DNA of 44,053 nt. Origin: Thermoplasmata archaeon (GTDB lineage: Archaea; Thermoplasmatota; Thermoplasmata; Thermoplasmatales; Thermoplasmataceae). The position numbers and the translations under genes were made by a program. Under the pieces are notes generated by a model, which made no database searches, was not told the DNA's origin, and worked only from the letters and a program-made list of their open reading frames with translations. How positions within the stretch are numbered: position 1 is the stretch's first letter; every line of letters starts with the position of its first letter. The stretch spans positions 1 through 44,053 of the forward strand of contig JAJZXB010000012.1 in assembly GCA_021846395.1 (NCBI GenBank), given 5' to 3'. Positions 1-8,792 of the stretch are shown in pieces.

Positions 1-1
1 T

Positions 2-610
2 AAGGGATGGGCAGTTTTTTTTATAATGTTCTCAATGGTGATATTCACAGGAGAATTTTCAAATGCAATTTTATTCTACTTTTTTAAGAATGCAGGGGAT
101 TTAAATTTTGTATCTTCCACATTATTTTTAATAACTTTTGCATTTGCCCTTGCATACAGCAAATCAATATTTAAAAAATCCGAAAAAATTATAAAATTAA
201 GATATTTCAATTATCCACATAATAAAAAGACAATGGTGGGAAATGAATCTGTTTATCTTTTCACCGGGTTTGTAATTGCGGAAATTACACTTAACATTAT
301 AAAAATAAACGACAGAATTCTAATATCAAACATGATGAGCTATTTTGTATATATAACATTCGGATATTTTATGCTGAGAGCTCTGCGCAATTGTTTTCAG
401 AGAATTCCCATTACAGGATATATATCTATACTTTTATTTTTTATGGTACTTACAATTCAAATTATCATAAATTTCTTTGTAAAATCAAATAATATTTTTA
501 CTGGAATTATAATGTATGCGCTCTGGATATTATTAATAGCGATATGGATTTTATCGGCCATTTTATTTTATGATAAAGCTAAAAATTTCAGGGGTGATAT
601 CAATACCTAA
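2..610 (+). CDS. Multi-pass membrane protein, 5' end outside window
   Basis: The reading frame is open from the first bases of the window, so the true start probably lies upstream; an internal ATG at 26 is possible but would cut into the first hydrophobic segment. About six hydrophobic stretches are visible, separated by short Lys/Arg-rich loops, with one longer basic loop after the second segment. The charge pattern suggests an integral cytoplasmic-membrane protein. I recognise no family signature. Its last bases overlap the start region of the following winged-helix gene, so the two are probably co-transcribed, and the regulator may respond to or control this protein. That link is inference from position only. 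Confidence 0.6.
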   Translation, partial: KGWAVFFIMFSMVIFTGEFSNAILFYFFKNAGDLNFVSSTLFLITFAFALAYSKSIFKKSEKIIKLRYFNYPHNKKTMVGNESVYLFTGFVIAEITLNIIKINDRILISNMMSYFVYITFGYFMLRALRNCFQRIPITGYISILLFFMVLTIQIIINFFVKSNNIFTGIIMYALWILLIAIWILSAILFYDKAKNFRGDINT

Positions 611-998
611 CAATGATAAATCGGATTTCAATCCCAATTTTATAGATCTTTTTAACAAGGTTAAAAAATCACCCCTTCAATCATCTATAAGGCTTATTAT
701 TCTTATGTCACTTGCTGTTAATGAAAAAATGAAATTTTCAGATCTGCTAAAATTAACACAGTGCAGCAAGGGAAGTCTTTCTAACCATATTTCCAAGCTT
801 GAAGATTCAGGGCTCATTACAACAAAACACGTATCTTTTTTCACATCACCTCGCCTTATTATTAAAATAACAGACAATGGAATGAAAGTCTATGAGGAAT
901 ATATAAATACATTTCAGAATATTATTGGGAAAATGGATAATTACAATAGAAATGAAAAGGATGACGGCAGCACTTTAAATGATAGCAACAGGATATAA
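570..998 (+). CDS. Winged-helix transcriptional regulator (MarR/ArsR-like)
   Basis: The 142-residue protein has a helix-turn-helix core at about residues 38-95: a first helix rich in Ile/Leu, then a recognition region around CSKGSLSNHISKLEDSGLI and a wing ending in PRLIIKITDNG. This is the layout of compact one-domain archaeal regulators in which a wing follows the recognition helix. The C-terminal tail (EEYINTFQNIIGKM, then a charged stretch) may dimerise. The start is uncertain: ATG at 570 overlaps the upstream membrane-protein gene by 41 nt, while an in-frame GTG at 594, just after an AGGGG stretch, would shorten the overlap to 17 nt. Target genes are unknown; the overlapping membrane protein is the obvious candidate. 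Confidence 0.75.
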   Translation: MIKLKISGVISIPNNDKSDFNPNFIDLFNKVKKSPLQSSIRLIILMSLAVNEKMKFSDLLKLTQCSKGSLSNHISKLEDSGLITTKHVSFFTSPRLIIKITDNGMKVYEEYINTFQNIIGKMDNYNRNEKDDGSTLNDSNRI

Positions 999-1191
999 TT
1001 AGCCTGTAAAATGTTGTTTAATTCATCTTCATAATTGTTAAGTAGTCAGATACATAATTATTGCAACGATTACATGGTCAATAGAGAGGGTGCATCCGTT
1101 ACAAAATCTAAGAATTTACTGAGTTTATATTCCCTTTCAGCCTTTAATTTATTAATCGAATACTTTTTATTTAATTAAATGCTATCTTTTT

Positions 1192-1383
1192 ATGGTAATG
1201 CAACAGAAATATCAAGAATTACGTTCGTATGATCACGATATATTTTATCGCGTCACACAAAATACAAAGGAAGATCTGATACTGCTGACGCAGAAGGTCT
1301 ACGGGTACAAGGATATGAATGACGAGAGCGCGAAGAGTTCAATGCAACCTATTGTATCAGCAGAGCTAATAGAAAGGCTTTGA
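1192..1383 (+). CDS. Small protein preceding the type III R-M operon
   Basis: A 63-residue open frame sits 22 nt before mod in the same direction. An A/T-rich element at about 1161-1172 (TTTTTATTTAATT) is placed about 25 nt before the ATG, as expected for a leaderless archaeal transcript, so this may be the first gene of the mod-res operon. The protein is charged and soluble, without Cys, signal peptide or membrane segment. I do not recognise a family. It could be a small operon regulator or the remains of a longer gene truncated on insertion of the island. Confidence 0.4.
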   Translation: MVMQQKYQELRSYDHDIFYRVTQNTKEDLILLTQKVYGYKDMNDESAKSSMQPIVSAELIERL

Positions 1384-1405
1384 GAAGGCAGTCATCGGTG
1401 ATATA

Positions 1406-3769
1406 ATGGTTAAGAAAGGAAAAAGGAAAGTTGAAAATGATGAGTTAGCGCAATATACTTTTGAAGGGGAAAAACGGCTCAATATACCGCAAACAGGTCT
1501 TGTCTCATCGGAGACAGATCCAATTAATGGGAGGAAAACATACACGTTCGATCCGCATTTAGATCCCGAATTGCAGTGGGCAGGAAAAACTGAAGGAACA
1601 AGTTTTGATGTTGACACTGTGTCTTTGCATGTTCACGAGAGAATTGACCCATTGACGATTATCGAAGCTGTTAGAAATAAAGAACCAGGAAACCAAAGGA
1701 GTTTATACTACTTTGAAAACTCAGAAAACAATCTGCCTATTAGAAAGGCAATAGAATTCTATAAGCATGATGAAGGGTGGTCCAATAGGTTGATTGCAGG
1801 TGATTCCCTCATAGTGATGAATTCACTTCTAGAGAAGGAAGGTATGGCTGGAAAGATTCAGATGATATACATTGATCCGCCTTATGGAATTAAGTATGGT
1901 TCAAATTTTCAGCCCTTTGTAAACAAGAAGGACGTGAAGAATGGAAAAGATGAAGATTTAACACAAGAACCGGAAACCATTAAAGCTTTTAGAGATACAT
2001 GGGAGCTTGGAATACACTCTTATTTGACCTATCTAAGAAACAGACTGCTACTGGCAAAAAATTTGCTTTCCGAGACAGGGAGCATTTTCGTCCAAATGAA
2101 TGACGAGAACTTGCATCATGTAAGGGAGTTGATGGATGAGATTTTCGGCCCAAAGAACTTTGTTGCAATCATTACATACCAAACGGCAACTAATCAAAAC
2201 ACAAAGACTGTGCAAAGGCTTCATGACTATTTGATTTGGTATTCTAAAACTGATAATCCCAAGGTAAGACATCTCTTCAGAGAATACACTCAAGAAGAGA
2301 GGTCGAATATTTTTAACAATGTAGACAAAGACGGAAAGCGATTTAAGGCTGCACAATTTAGAGATAATTGGACAAACAACCAAATAGACAACCTAAGAAA
2401 ATCAGATAGAATCTATGGTAAATATGTCAAACGATTTGAGACGGATTTTGAATATACAGAATATGATACCGTGTGGAACGGTACAGTTATCTCTACTTTT
2501 TCCAAGGAGAAAGTCTATGCTGTTCAAACTAGCACGGTTCCCATTAAACGTTGTATTCTAATGACAACTGACCCAGGGGACCTTGTTCTTGATATAACTT
2601 GTGGCAGTGGCACGACAGCCCACGTAGCAGAACAGTTTGGCAGGAGGTGGATCACTTGTGATACCTCTAGGGTGGCAATAGTATTAGCAAAACAGAGGTT
2701 AATGACGGCTCTTTACGACTATTATGAACTAGCGCATCCTAAGGAAGGTGTTTCAAGCGGTTTCAAGTACGAGAGCGTTCCCCACATCACGATAAGTTCA
2801 GTTGCTAATGGAGAACTCGTTAGAATGGAAACACTTTATGATAGACCTATTTCTGATAATGCTAAGAAAAGAGTGACCGGCCCATTCACTGTTGAGGCTG
2901 TTCCATCACAGCGTGTGGTGAATCTTGAAGAGGTCGAAGAGACCCCAAACAATCAAGACCTGGATAACACAATTGCACGTTCTGGAGAGACTGTAAGACA
3001 GAGTGATTGGATCGATGAATTGAGCAAGACTGGTATTAGGGCAAAAGGTGGGCAGATCATTAAGTTCGCAAGAATTGAACCCTTGCAAGGTACGAAATGG
3101 TTACAAGCTGAAGGAGAGACCAGCGATGGTCAAAAGGCTGTAATTTCGTTCGGACCCGCATATGCACCTTTGGAGCAAAGACAAGTTGAATTGGCTATTG
3201 AAGAGGCTCAACAGATTGTACCAAAGCCTAAACTCGTTATTTTCGCATCCTTCCAGTTTGATCCTGAAGCGTCAAAGGATATCGATGAACTTAAATGGCC
3301 TGGGGTAACAGTAATCAAATGCCAGATGAACACTGATCTCTTGACTGATGATCTCAAAAAGAAGAAAGCAACTGAAGAGTCCTCATTCTGGCTGATTGGC
3401 CAACCTGATATTGATTTGAAGAAGCAGGGCGAGAAGTACTTCGTAACTGTTAATGGTTTTGACTACTACGATACTAGAACTGGTGAGATAAAATCCGGAA
3501 GTGCCTCAAATATAGCGATGTGGGAATTGGATACAGACTATAACGGCAGGAGCCTTTATCCCAGACAGGTATTTTTCCCTCTTGAAGGTGAGAACGGAAG
3601 ATGGAGTAAACTTGCCAAAGCCCTTCATGCATACATAGATGAGGATTTGATTTCCAGTTATGTTGGTAATATATCATTGCCTTTCAAAGCCGGCAAAAAC
3701 AAGCAGATCGCTGTGAAAATCATAGATGATCGCGGCATAGAGTCCTTAAGAGTCCGAAAGGTGGATTAA
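1406..3769 (+). CDS. mod: Type III restriction-modification methyltransferase subunit (Mod)
   Basis: A 787-residue N6-adenine-type DNA methyltransferase. The catalytic motif DPPYGIKY lies at about residues 157-164, and the S-adenosylmethionine-binding motif LDITCGSGTTA follows at about 392-402. The order (catalytic motif first) is that of the beta class, to which type III Mod proteins belong. The region between and the long C-terminal part would hold target recognition and the Res contact. A GGTGAT ribosome-binding sequence at 1396-1401 supports the ATG at 1406. The stop overlaps the res start (TAATG), so the two are translated together. The gene is visibly richer in G and C than the flanking chromosome, which suggests acquisition by transfer. 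In the family Mod methylates one strand of an asymmetric site and guides Res. Confidence 0.93.
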   Translation: MVKKGKRKVENDELAQYTFEGEKRLNIPQTGLVSSETDPINGRKTYTFDPHLDPELQWAGKTEGTSFDVDTVSLHVHERIDPLTIIEAVRNKEPGNQRSLYYFENSENNLPIRKAIEFYKHDEGWSNRLIAGDSLIVMNSLLEKEGMAGKIQMIYIDPPYGIKYGSNFQPFVNKKDVKNGKDEDLTQEPETIKAFRDTWELGIHSYLTYLRNRLLLAKNLLSETGSIFVQMNDENLHHVRELMDEIFGPKNFVAIITYQTATNQNTKTVQRLHDYLIWYSKTDNPKVRHLFREYTQEERSNIFNNVDKDGKRFKAAQFRDNWTNNQIDNLRKSDRIYGKYVKRFETDFEYTEYDTVWNGTVISTFSKEKVYAVQTSTVPIKRCILMTTDPGDLVLDITCGSGTTAHVAEQFGRRWITCDTSRVAIVLAKQRLMTALYDYYELAHPKEGVSSGFKYESVPHITISSVANGELVRMETLYDRPISDNAKKRVTGPFTVEAVPSQRVVNLEEVEETPNNQDLDNTIARSGETVRQSDWIDELSKTGIRAKGGQIIKFARIEPLQGTKWLQAEGETSDGQKAVISFGPAYAPLEQRQVELAIEEAQQIVPKPKLVIFASFQFDPEASKDIDELKWPGVTVIKCQMNTDLLTDDLKKKKATEESSFWLIGQPDIDLKKQGEKYFVTVNGFDYYDTRTGEIKSGSASNIAMWELDTDYNGRSLYPRQVFFPLEGENGRWSKLAKALHAYIDEDLISSYVGNISLPFKAGKNKQIAVKIIDDRGIESLRVRKVD

Positions 3770-6564
3770 TGACCGATGAGAAGAAGATACAGCATCTAAT
3801 CATCAACAGCCCTTACGAAGAGCCAAATAAGCATCTAAAATACAATCGTGATGAGCGAAAATTCGAGTTGGTTGATGGAAGGAGGCCCGCGGGATATACG
3901 ATAGCTTCTGAGCGTTCAGAAAAGTTCGATGATCCGGGATTCTTTGTGGAATTGCCGGAAGTTAACAAGATCAGGCAACGTGTCGATAAGTGGAGAGAAT
4001 CAGGATATCCAGGTGTAACAAAGGTTACCAAGGAACTCCTGGATTACTGGAAAAGACCAGACAGAGACAAGAGACTCTTCTTCTGCCAACTGGAGGCAAT
4101 TGAAACCATGATCTGGTTCACAGAAGCTCCTGACACCGAGAAACAGGGCATAAATATAGAAGGCGATGGTGGAAACATAGAGCGTATGTGCTCAAAAATG
4201 GCCACAGGAACCGGAAAAACGGTTGTCATGGGGATGCTCATAGCCTGGCAGATCATCAATAAGATGACTTACAGGCAGGATACCAAATTTTCCAAAGACG
4301 TTCTTGTTGTTTCACCCGGATTGACCATCAGAAAGAGGCTTCAGGTTCTGAACCCCTCAGCTCCCGAAGAAAGTAACTACTATGTAGAATTCGACTTGAT
4401 CCCTCCTGGGATGCATGACAAACTTCGAGGAGGGCGTGTCAAAATCATAAATTGGCATCTTCTGGAATGGGAGACCGAAGATCAGGTCAAGAGAAAGAAA
4501 AGCGTCGATAAGCGTGGTGTGAAAAGCGATGAGGCATATGCCAGAGAAGTGCTTGGTGAAATGAAAGACGCCAAGAATATCATAGTGATAAATGACGAGG
4601 CACACCATGCATGGAGAATCAACCCTGAAGCTGAGGGAAAGTACAAGAGACAAAGAGATTTGAAAGATAGTGCTTATGAAAGCACCGTATGGATTGGAGG
4701 ACTTGACAAGATCGATAAAGTAAGAAACATCATGCGGTGCTATGATTTTACTGCCACACCATTCTTTCCCTCAGGAAAGAAAGCTAGCGAGGAATCGCTG
4801 TTTGGTTGGATAGTAAGTGATTTTGGTCTTAATGAAGCAATTGAATCTGGATTGGTAAAGACCCCAAGAGTCGTCATTCGTGATGACGGTACACCAGACG
4901 CTAAGACAATGAAATCAAAGTTTTATCACATATATGTAGATCCTGAAGTAAAATCAGACATAAACCGTGCAGCGGACAAGGAAGTAGCGCTTCCAGACTT
5001 GATTACAAAGGCGTACTATTTCTTGGGCCTGGATTGGGCAGAAACACTGAAAGCATGGGAAGGAAGTAAAGCTGAAACTCCGCCAGTGATGATATCTGTG
5101 TGCAACAGAACCGAAACCGCCGCACGTGTTAAATTCTCGCTGGATAAAGGAAAAATCAGGATCAAGGAATTGCAAAATCCTGAAGCCACCCTTCAGATAG
5201 ATACAAAGGTGCTCAATGAAGCTGAATCAGGTATCAATGGAAGCAATGGTGTTTCCAAGAAGAGCAATGCTGAGGAACTGCGAGAAAAGGTCGATACGGT
5301 TGGGCAGAAAGGGCAGCCCGGTGAAAAAATTCAGAACGTTATCTCTGTTGGAATGCTCTCTGAAGGATGGGACGCAAAAACAGTCACGCACATAATGGGC
5401 CTGAGGGCATTCACAAGCCAGCTTCTTTGTGAGCAGGTAGTGGGAAGAGGCCTGAGACGTACCTCATATGATGTTAACCAGGATACTGGTCTCTTCGAAC
5501 CGGAATATGTCAATGTCTTTGGTGTGCCATTTACCTTCCTTCCACATGAAGGAGAAGGAGTGGGGCCCGAAGGCGGTATTCCTCCACCGCCTCCGGCACC
5601 CAAGACAAGGGTCCATGTCGACGATGATAAGAAAGAATTTGAGATCACATGGCCAAACGTCCTCAGAATCAACCATACATACACTCCAAAGTTGAAGATA
5701 AATCTTGAGGAAGTCCAGGAACTGCAGCTCAATCCGGAAGACACACCACTTAAAGCAGAACTGGCACAGATAATTGAAGGAAAACCAGATATAACGAAGA
5801 AACTGAAAGTTATAGATCTTTCAAACAACCAGGTTGAGAAACTACTCACAAGCCTGAGAAAACAAAGACTGATCTTTGAAGCAGCAAGGGATGTCTTCGA
5901 TCAGATACAACCATCTTGGCCAGGCAGCAAAGAGTATCTCATAGCACAGTTGATCAGAATAGTCGAAGCATTTCTAGACTCAGATAAGCTGGTGATCCAA
6001 AGTGAATCATACAGAGAAGACCTGAAGAAGCGGCTACTCATCCTATTAAACCTCAACAAGATAGTTCAGCATCTATTCAGCGCCATTCGTACAGAGAACA
6101 CAGAAAAACTCGCTCCGATTTTTGACAAGGAGATGCCTATAAAGTCGACAGGAAAGATGGTTACATGGTATACTAGCAAACCATGTGAACTCACCAACAA
6201 GTCCCACATCAGCCATGTTGTATACGACAGCGCGTGGGAAGCATCTGAATCATACGAGTTAGAGAATAATAATTCCGTTGTGAGTTGGGCAAAGAATGAC
6301 CATCTGGGCTTCGTTATAAGCTACCTTTACAAAGGAGTTGTTCATAGTTTCTATCCCGACTTCCTTATCAGGCTCAACAACGGAAAAACGCTTGTACTTG
6401 AAGTTAAGGGAATGGACGACGAAAAGAACAGGACAAAGAGAGCAGCACTCAAAGAATGGATAGATGCCATAAATTCCGATACCAGATTTGGAAGATGGGA
6501 ATCAGATGTGTCCTTCAGGCCATCAGACATCAAGGACATATTAAAAAGATACATTGTGAGCTAG
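3769..6564 (+). CDS. res: Type III restriction enzyme Res subunit (helicase-nuclease)
   Basis: A 931-residue superfamily 2 helicase fused to a nuclease. Walker A is MATGTGKTVVMGML at about residues 144-157, motif II NDEAHHAW at about 275-282, motif III TATPFF at about 328, and motif VI QVVGRGLRR at about 556-564. The C-terminal endonuclease domain carries YPDFLIRL near residue 862 and LEVKG near 877, i.e. the PD...ExK catalytic pattern. All motifs expected for an active enzyme are present. A proline-rich stretch (PPPPPAP) near residue 606 is probably a linker. The start codon overlaps the mod stop by one base. In the family, Res uses ATP to communicate between two head-to-head sites and then cuts about 25 bp away. 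Confidence 0.93.
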   Translation: MTDEKKIQHLIINSPYEEPNKHLKYNRDERKFELVDGRRPAGYTIASERSEKFDDPGFFVELPEVNKIRQRVDKWRESGYPGVTKVTKELLDYWKRPDRDKRLFFCQLEAIETMIWFTEAPDTEKQGINIEGDGGNIERMCSKMATGTGKTVVMGMLIAWQIINKMTYRQDTKFSKDVLVVSPGLTIRKRLQVLNPSAPEESNYYVEFDLIPPGMHDKLRGGRVKIINWHLLEWETEDQVKRKKSVDKRGVKSDEAYAREVLGEMKDAKNIIVINDEAHHAWRINPEAEGKYKRQRDLKDSAYESTVWIGGLDKIDKVRNIMRCYDFTATPFFPSGKKASEESLFGWIVSDFGLNEAIESGLVKTPRVVIRDDGTPDAKTMKSKFYHIYVDPEVKSDINRAADKEVALPDLITKAYYFLGLDWAETLKAWEGSKAETPPVMISVCNRTETAARVKFSLDKGKIRIKELQNPEATLQIDTKVLNEAESGINGSNGVSKKSNAEELREKVDTVGQKGQPGEKIQNVISVGMLSEGWDAKTVTHIMGLRAFTSQLLCEQVVGRGLRRTSYDVNQDTGLFEPEYVNVFGVPFTFLPHEGEGVGPEGGIPPPPPAPKTRVHVDDDKKEFEITWPNVLRINHTYTPKLKINLEEVQELQLNPEDTPLKAELAQIIEGKPDITKKLKVIDLSNNQVEKLLTSLRKQRLIFEAARDVFDQIQPSWPGSKEYLIAQLIRIVEAFLDSDKLVIQSESYREDLKKRLLILLNLNKIVQHLFSAIRTENTEKLAPIFDKEMPIKSTGKMVTWYTSKPCELTNKSHISHVVYDSAWEASESYELENNNSVVSWAKNDHLGFVISYLYKGVVHSFYPDFLIRLNNGKTLVLEVKGMDDEKNRTKRAALKEWIDAINSDTRFGRWESDVSFRPSDIKDILKRYIVS

Positions 6565-6824
6565 ATGACCTATATCGTGGAATCAACAGAATCCTTCGAA
6601 ACGGAGTTTACGAGGAATCATAAGGATAAGAAGGAATGGCTTATAGGAATTATTGATAGATTGGAGCAGTAACCACAATCAGGAAAACCTCTGAGTGGCA
6701 AGCTTCACGGTCTATGGCAACTGAGATTAGGCCCTTTTAGAATATAATATGAAATAACGAGGAAGAAAAGAAAGTAACACTCAGAGCTATTCTTCACAAG
6801 GACGAAGCCAAGAAATACTATTAA
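6565..6824 (+). pseudogene. Decayed RelE-type toxin gene
   Basis: The ATG follows the res stop codon directly. Read through its defects, the sequence gives MTYIVESTESFETEF, then SGKPLSGKLHGLWQLRLGPF, then VTLRAILHKDEAKKYY, which is the RelE/ParE toxin layout (the conserved W-x-LR-x-G-x-(F/Y)R core and the final I-x-H-x-x-x-x-Y). It is interrupted by TAA codons at 6670 and near 6750, and the last segment is in another frame; adding one A to the run near 6758 would restore the final frame. At least three lesions make it inactive. No partner antitoxin is evident beside it. Its joint to the end of the R-M operon suggests it arrived with, or inserted next to, that island. Confidence 0.8.
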
Positions 6825-7071
6825 AGCTCTTTCAGGAATTCTTTGGCATTCCTTTCTTTGAGTTCATTGTCATTCTGGATCGTAGTTATCATAGGCAGCA
6901 ATAATTATTAAATTTTATTCATTCCAAGCCACCTTTAGCGAGAGGTCTGTTACTCGTTTTTATCCGACATTTGTAGTTAAAAAATAATATCAGAGTAATT
7001 TTGTACCTGCTCCCGTTAAGTTCCGTTCCGGTTACCGTCCACGATGTCCTTGAACTCCAAAGAGGAGCCAT

Positions 7072-7251
7072 TCAGGCAGAATCATATTCTTTCATAGGGC
7101 CTTCAAAACCACATTTTGGACATACAATGATAGCGCCTAGCCCAACAAGCCCTCCAGGCATCTTAAGTCCTGCCTTATATTCCAGAGGCTTAAGTCCCCA
7201 CCGAGGTTTTTTGAATATTTCTCCGCATTTTCTGCACCTAATCTCTGCCAT
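7072..7251 (-). CDS. Small zinc-ribbon protein
   Basis: A protein of 59 residues (MAEIRCRKC...; an upstream in-frame ATG at 7260 would add three residues). It has two CxxC knuckles, CRKC near the N-terminus and CPKC about 37 residues later, the usual four-Cys zinc ribbon spacing. The middle is basic and Gly-rich (KAGLKMPGGLVGLGAIIVC). Such proteins often bind nucleic acid or ribosomes, but no specific function is recognised. The opposite strand also has an open frame here; the paired CxxC motifs favour this strand. Confidence 0.6.
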   Translation of the reverse strand: MAEIRCRKCGEIFKKPRWGLKPLEYKAGLKMPGGLVGLGAIIVCPKCGFEGPMKEYDSA

Positions 7252-7306
7252 GGGTTTCACACTGTATATTTGTCTTAAGGATGGCAGGGTTGATAATGTT
7301 TCCTAA

Positions 7307-7406
7307 AAGAGGAAAGACATTGAGTATTCCCTTCAAACATTAATCAAATCCTGACCGGTCCATTTAATAAATGAATAATTTAAGTATAAAAATATAATTA
7401 TTGATT
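7307..7406 (+). promoter_or_regulatory. Promoter of nnr (TATA box, leaderless)
   Basis: An A/T-rich element TAAGTATAAAAATA at 7381-7394 lies about 25 nt before the ATG at 7407, the distance expected if transcription begins at or very near the start codon. This favours ATG 7407 over an in-frame TTG at 7401. Confidence 0.5.
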
Positions 7407-8777
7407 ATGGACTATCTTGATGTTAAAAGGGATGATATAAATTATGCAAATATTTATAACGATACATATATATTGATGAAAAATGCTGGAAAAGCAGTTG
7501 CGGAATTTATCAACAGAAAATTTCCTGATAAAAAAGAAATACTCATAGTATGTGGAACTGGCAATAATGCAGGAGATGGCATTTGTGCAGCTTCATTTTT
7601 AAAAAATAAAAATATAAAATTGCAATTTATAAAAAAATTTACCGATCTGAAAACATACGAATCTAGAAGGGCATTTAATGAATCAAATGCTGATTATTAC
7701 AATATTGAATCGTTGGATAAAAATCTAAAAGATTGCGATGTTATAGTTGATGCAATTTTTGGCATAGGCATCAGTGGCGATCCAAGGGAACCATATGCAA
7801 ATACAATTAATAAAATAAATAACAGCCAAAAAATTATTATTTCAATAGATGTGCCCTCAGGGTTTCCGTTTAAAATAAAAATAAATGCGGATTATACCAT
7901 TACATTTACTGATATAAAAGAAAATATGGATAAGGATAACTGCGGAGATATAATAGTGAAGGATATAGGCATACCGGAAAATATAAAAAAAAATTCAGGC
8001 CCGGGGGATTTGATATATCTAAAAACTCCCGATTCGGAATCACATAAGGGCATGAACGGGACTCTTGCAATTATAGGTGGATTTGAGTATTACGGTTCAG
8101 CCGTTATATCTGCACTTGGTGCATATAATACAGGAATAGATCTGGTCAGGGTATACACAAAAAGCCTTACCTATTCAGTAATCTCATCATATTATCCAGG
8201 AATAATAGTAAGAGATATAGATAAAATCAATACAGATGAAATTTTAAAAAATGATTCAATTTTAATAGGTCCAGGGATGGGATTGGATAAGGATTATATT
8301 CTTTTAATAAAAAAAATCATAGACCATTACAATGGTAATATTATCATGGATGCTGATGCCCTCAAGCTTTTAAAACCAGATGATGTTTACAATAAAAAAT
8401 GCATTGTGACACCGCACAAAATGGAATTCAAAAGTTTTTATGGTGCTGAACCTGAAGAAAGAAACTCCATAGAATTATCAAAAAAATATAAAATAACAAC
8501 GGTATTGAAGGGGAAAACAGATATCATAACTGATGGGAATAGTGTTTATTATTCATCCGGGGGAAATGCAAGAATGACCATGGGAGGCACTGGCGATCTA
8601 TTATCAGGAATAATAGCTGGCCTCGTATCAAGGGGAATAAAACCAGTAAAAGCATGCGTAATGGGAACGTACATAAATAAAAAGGCCGGAGAACTTTCAT
8701 ATAATGATATGGGATTTTATTATTCTATAGAAGATATGATAGATAAAATACCGGGAATTCTAAATAAGAAAATTTAA
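7407..8777 (+). CDS. nnr: Bifunctional NAD(P)H-hydrate repair enzyme (epimerase/ADP-dependent dehydratase)
   Basis: A 456-residue fusion of two domains that repair damaged NAD(P)H hydrates. The N-terminal YjeF-type epimerase domain (about residues 1-205) has CGTGNNAGDG near residue 50 and the DAIFGIGISG loop. The C-terminal ribokinase-like dehydratase (about 210-456) has the MDADALKLL strand, TPHKMEF and the nucleotide-binding GGTGDLLSGIIAG near 393-405. Both domains keep their signature residues, so both activities are expected; the dehydratase uses ADP in the family. A one-protein fusion is usual in prokaryotes. The next gene follows after 15 nt in the same direction. Confidence 0.93.
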   Translation: MDYLDVKRDDINYANIYNDTYILMKNAGKAVAEFINRKFPDKKEILIVCGTGNNAGDGICAASFLKNKNIKLQFIKKFTDLKTYESRRAFNESNADYYNIESLDKNLKDCDVIVDAIFGIGISGDPREPYANTINKINNSQKIIISIDVPSGFPFKIKINADYTITFTDIKENMDKDNCGDIIVKDIGIPENIKKNSGPGDLIYLKTPDSESHKGMNGTLAIIGGFEYYGSAVISALGAYNTGIDLVRVYTKSLTYSVISSYYPGIIVRDIDKINTDEILKNDSILIGPGMGLDKDYILLIKKIIDHYNGNIIMDADALKLLKPDDVYNKKCIVTPHKMEFKSFYGAEPEERNSIELSKKYKITTVLKGKTDIITDGNSVYYSSGGNARMTMGGTGDLLSGIIAGLVSRGIKPVKACVMGTYINKKAGELSYNDMGFYYSIEDMIDKIPGILNKKI

Positions 8778-8792
8778 AAATAGAGCAATCAT

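Noticed and set aside
5331-5849. Long open frame of 172 residues on the reverse strand of res
   Set aside because: Shadow of the res helicase coding sequence, whose motifs are unmistakable on the plus strand.
6821-6892. Minus-strand frame of 23 residues (MITTIQNDNELKERNAKEFL) facing the relE fossil
   Set aside because: Plausible composition, possibly the tail of an antitoxin, but too short and without promoter or partner to support as a gene.
7001-7306. Open frame of 101 residues on the plus strand
   Set aside because: It is the reverse of the zinc-ribbon gene; the paired CxxC motifs on the minus strand are better evidence of coding.
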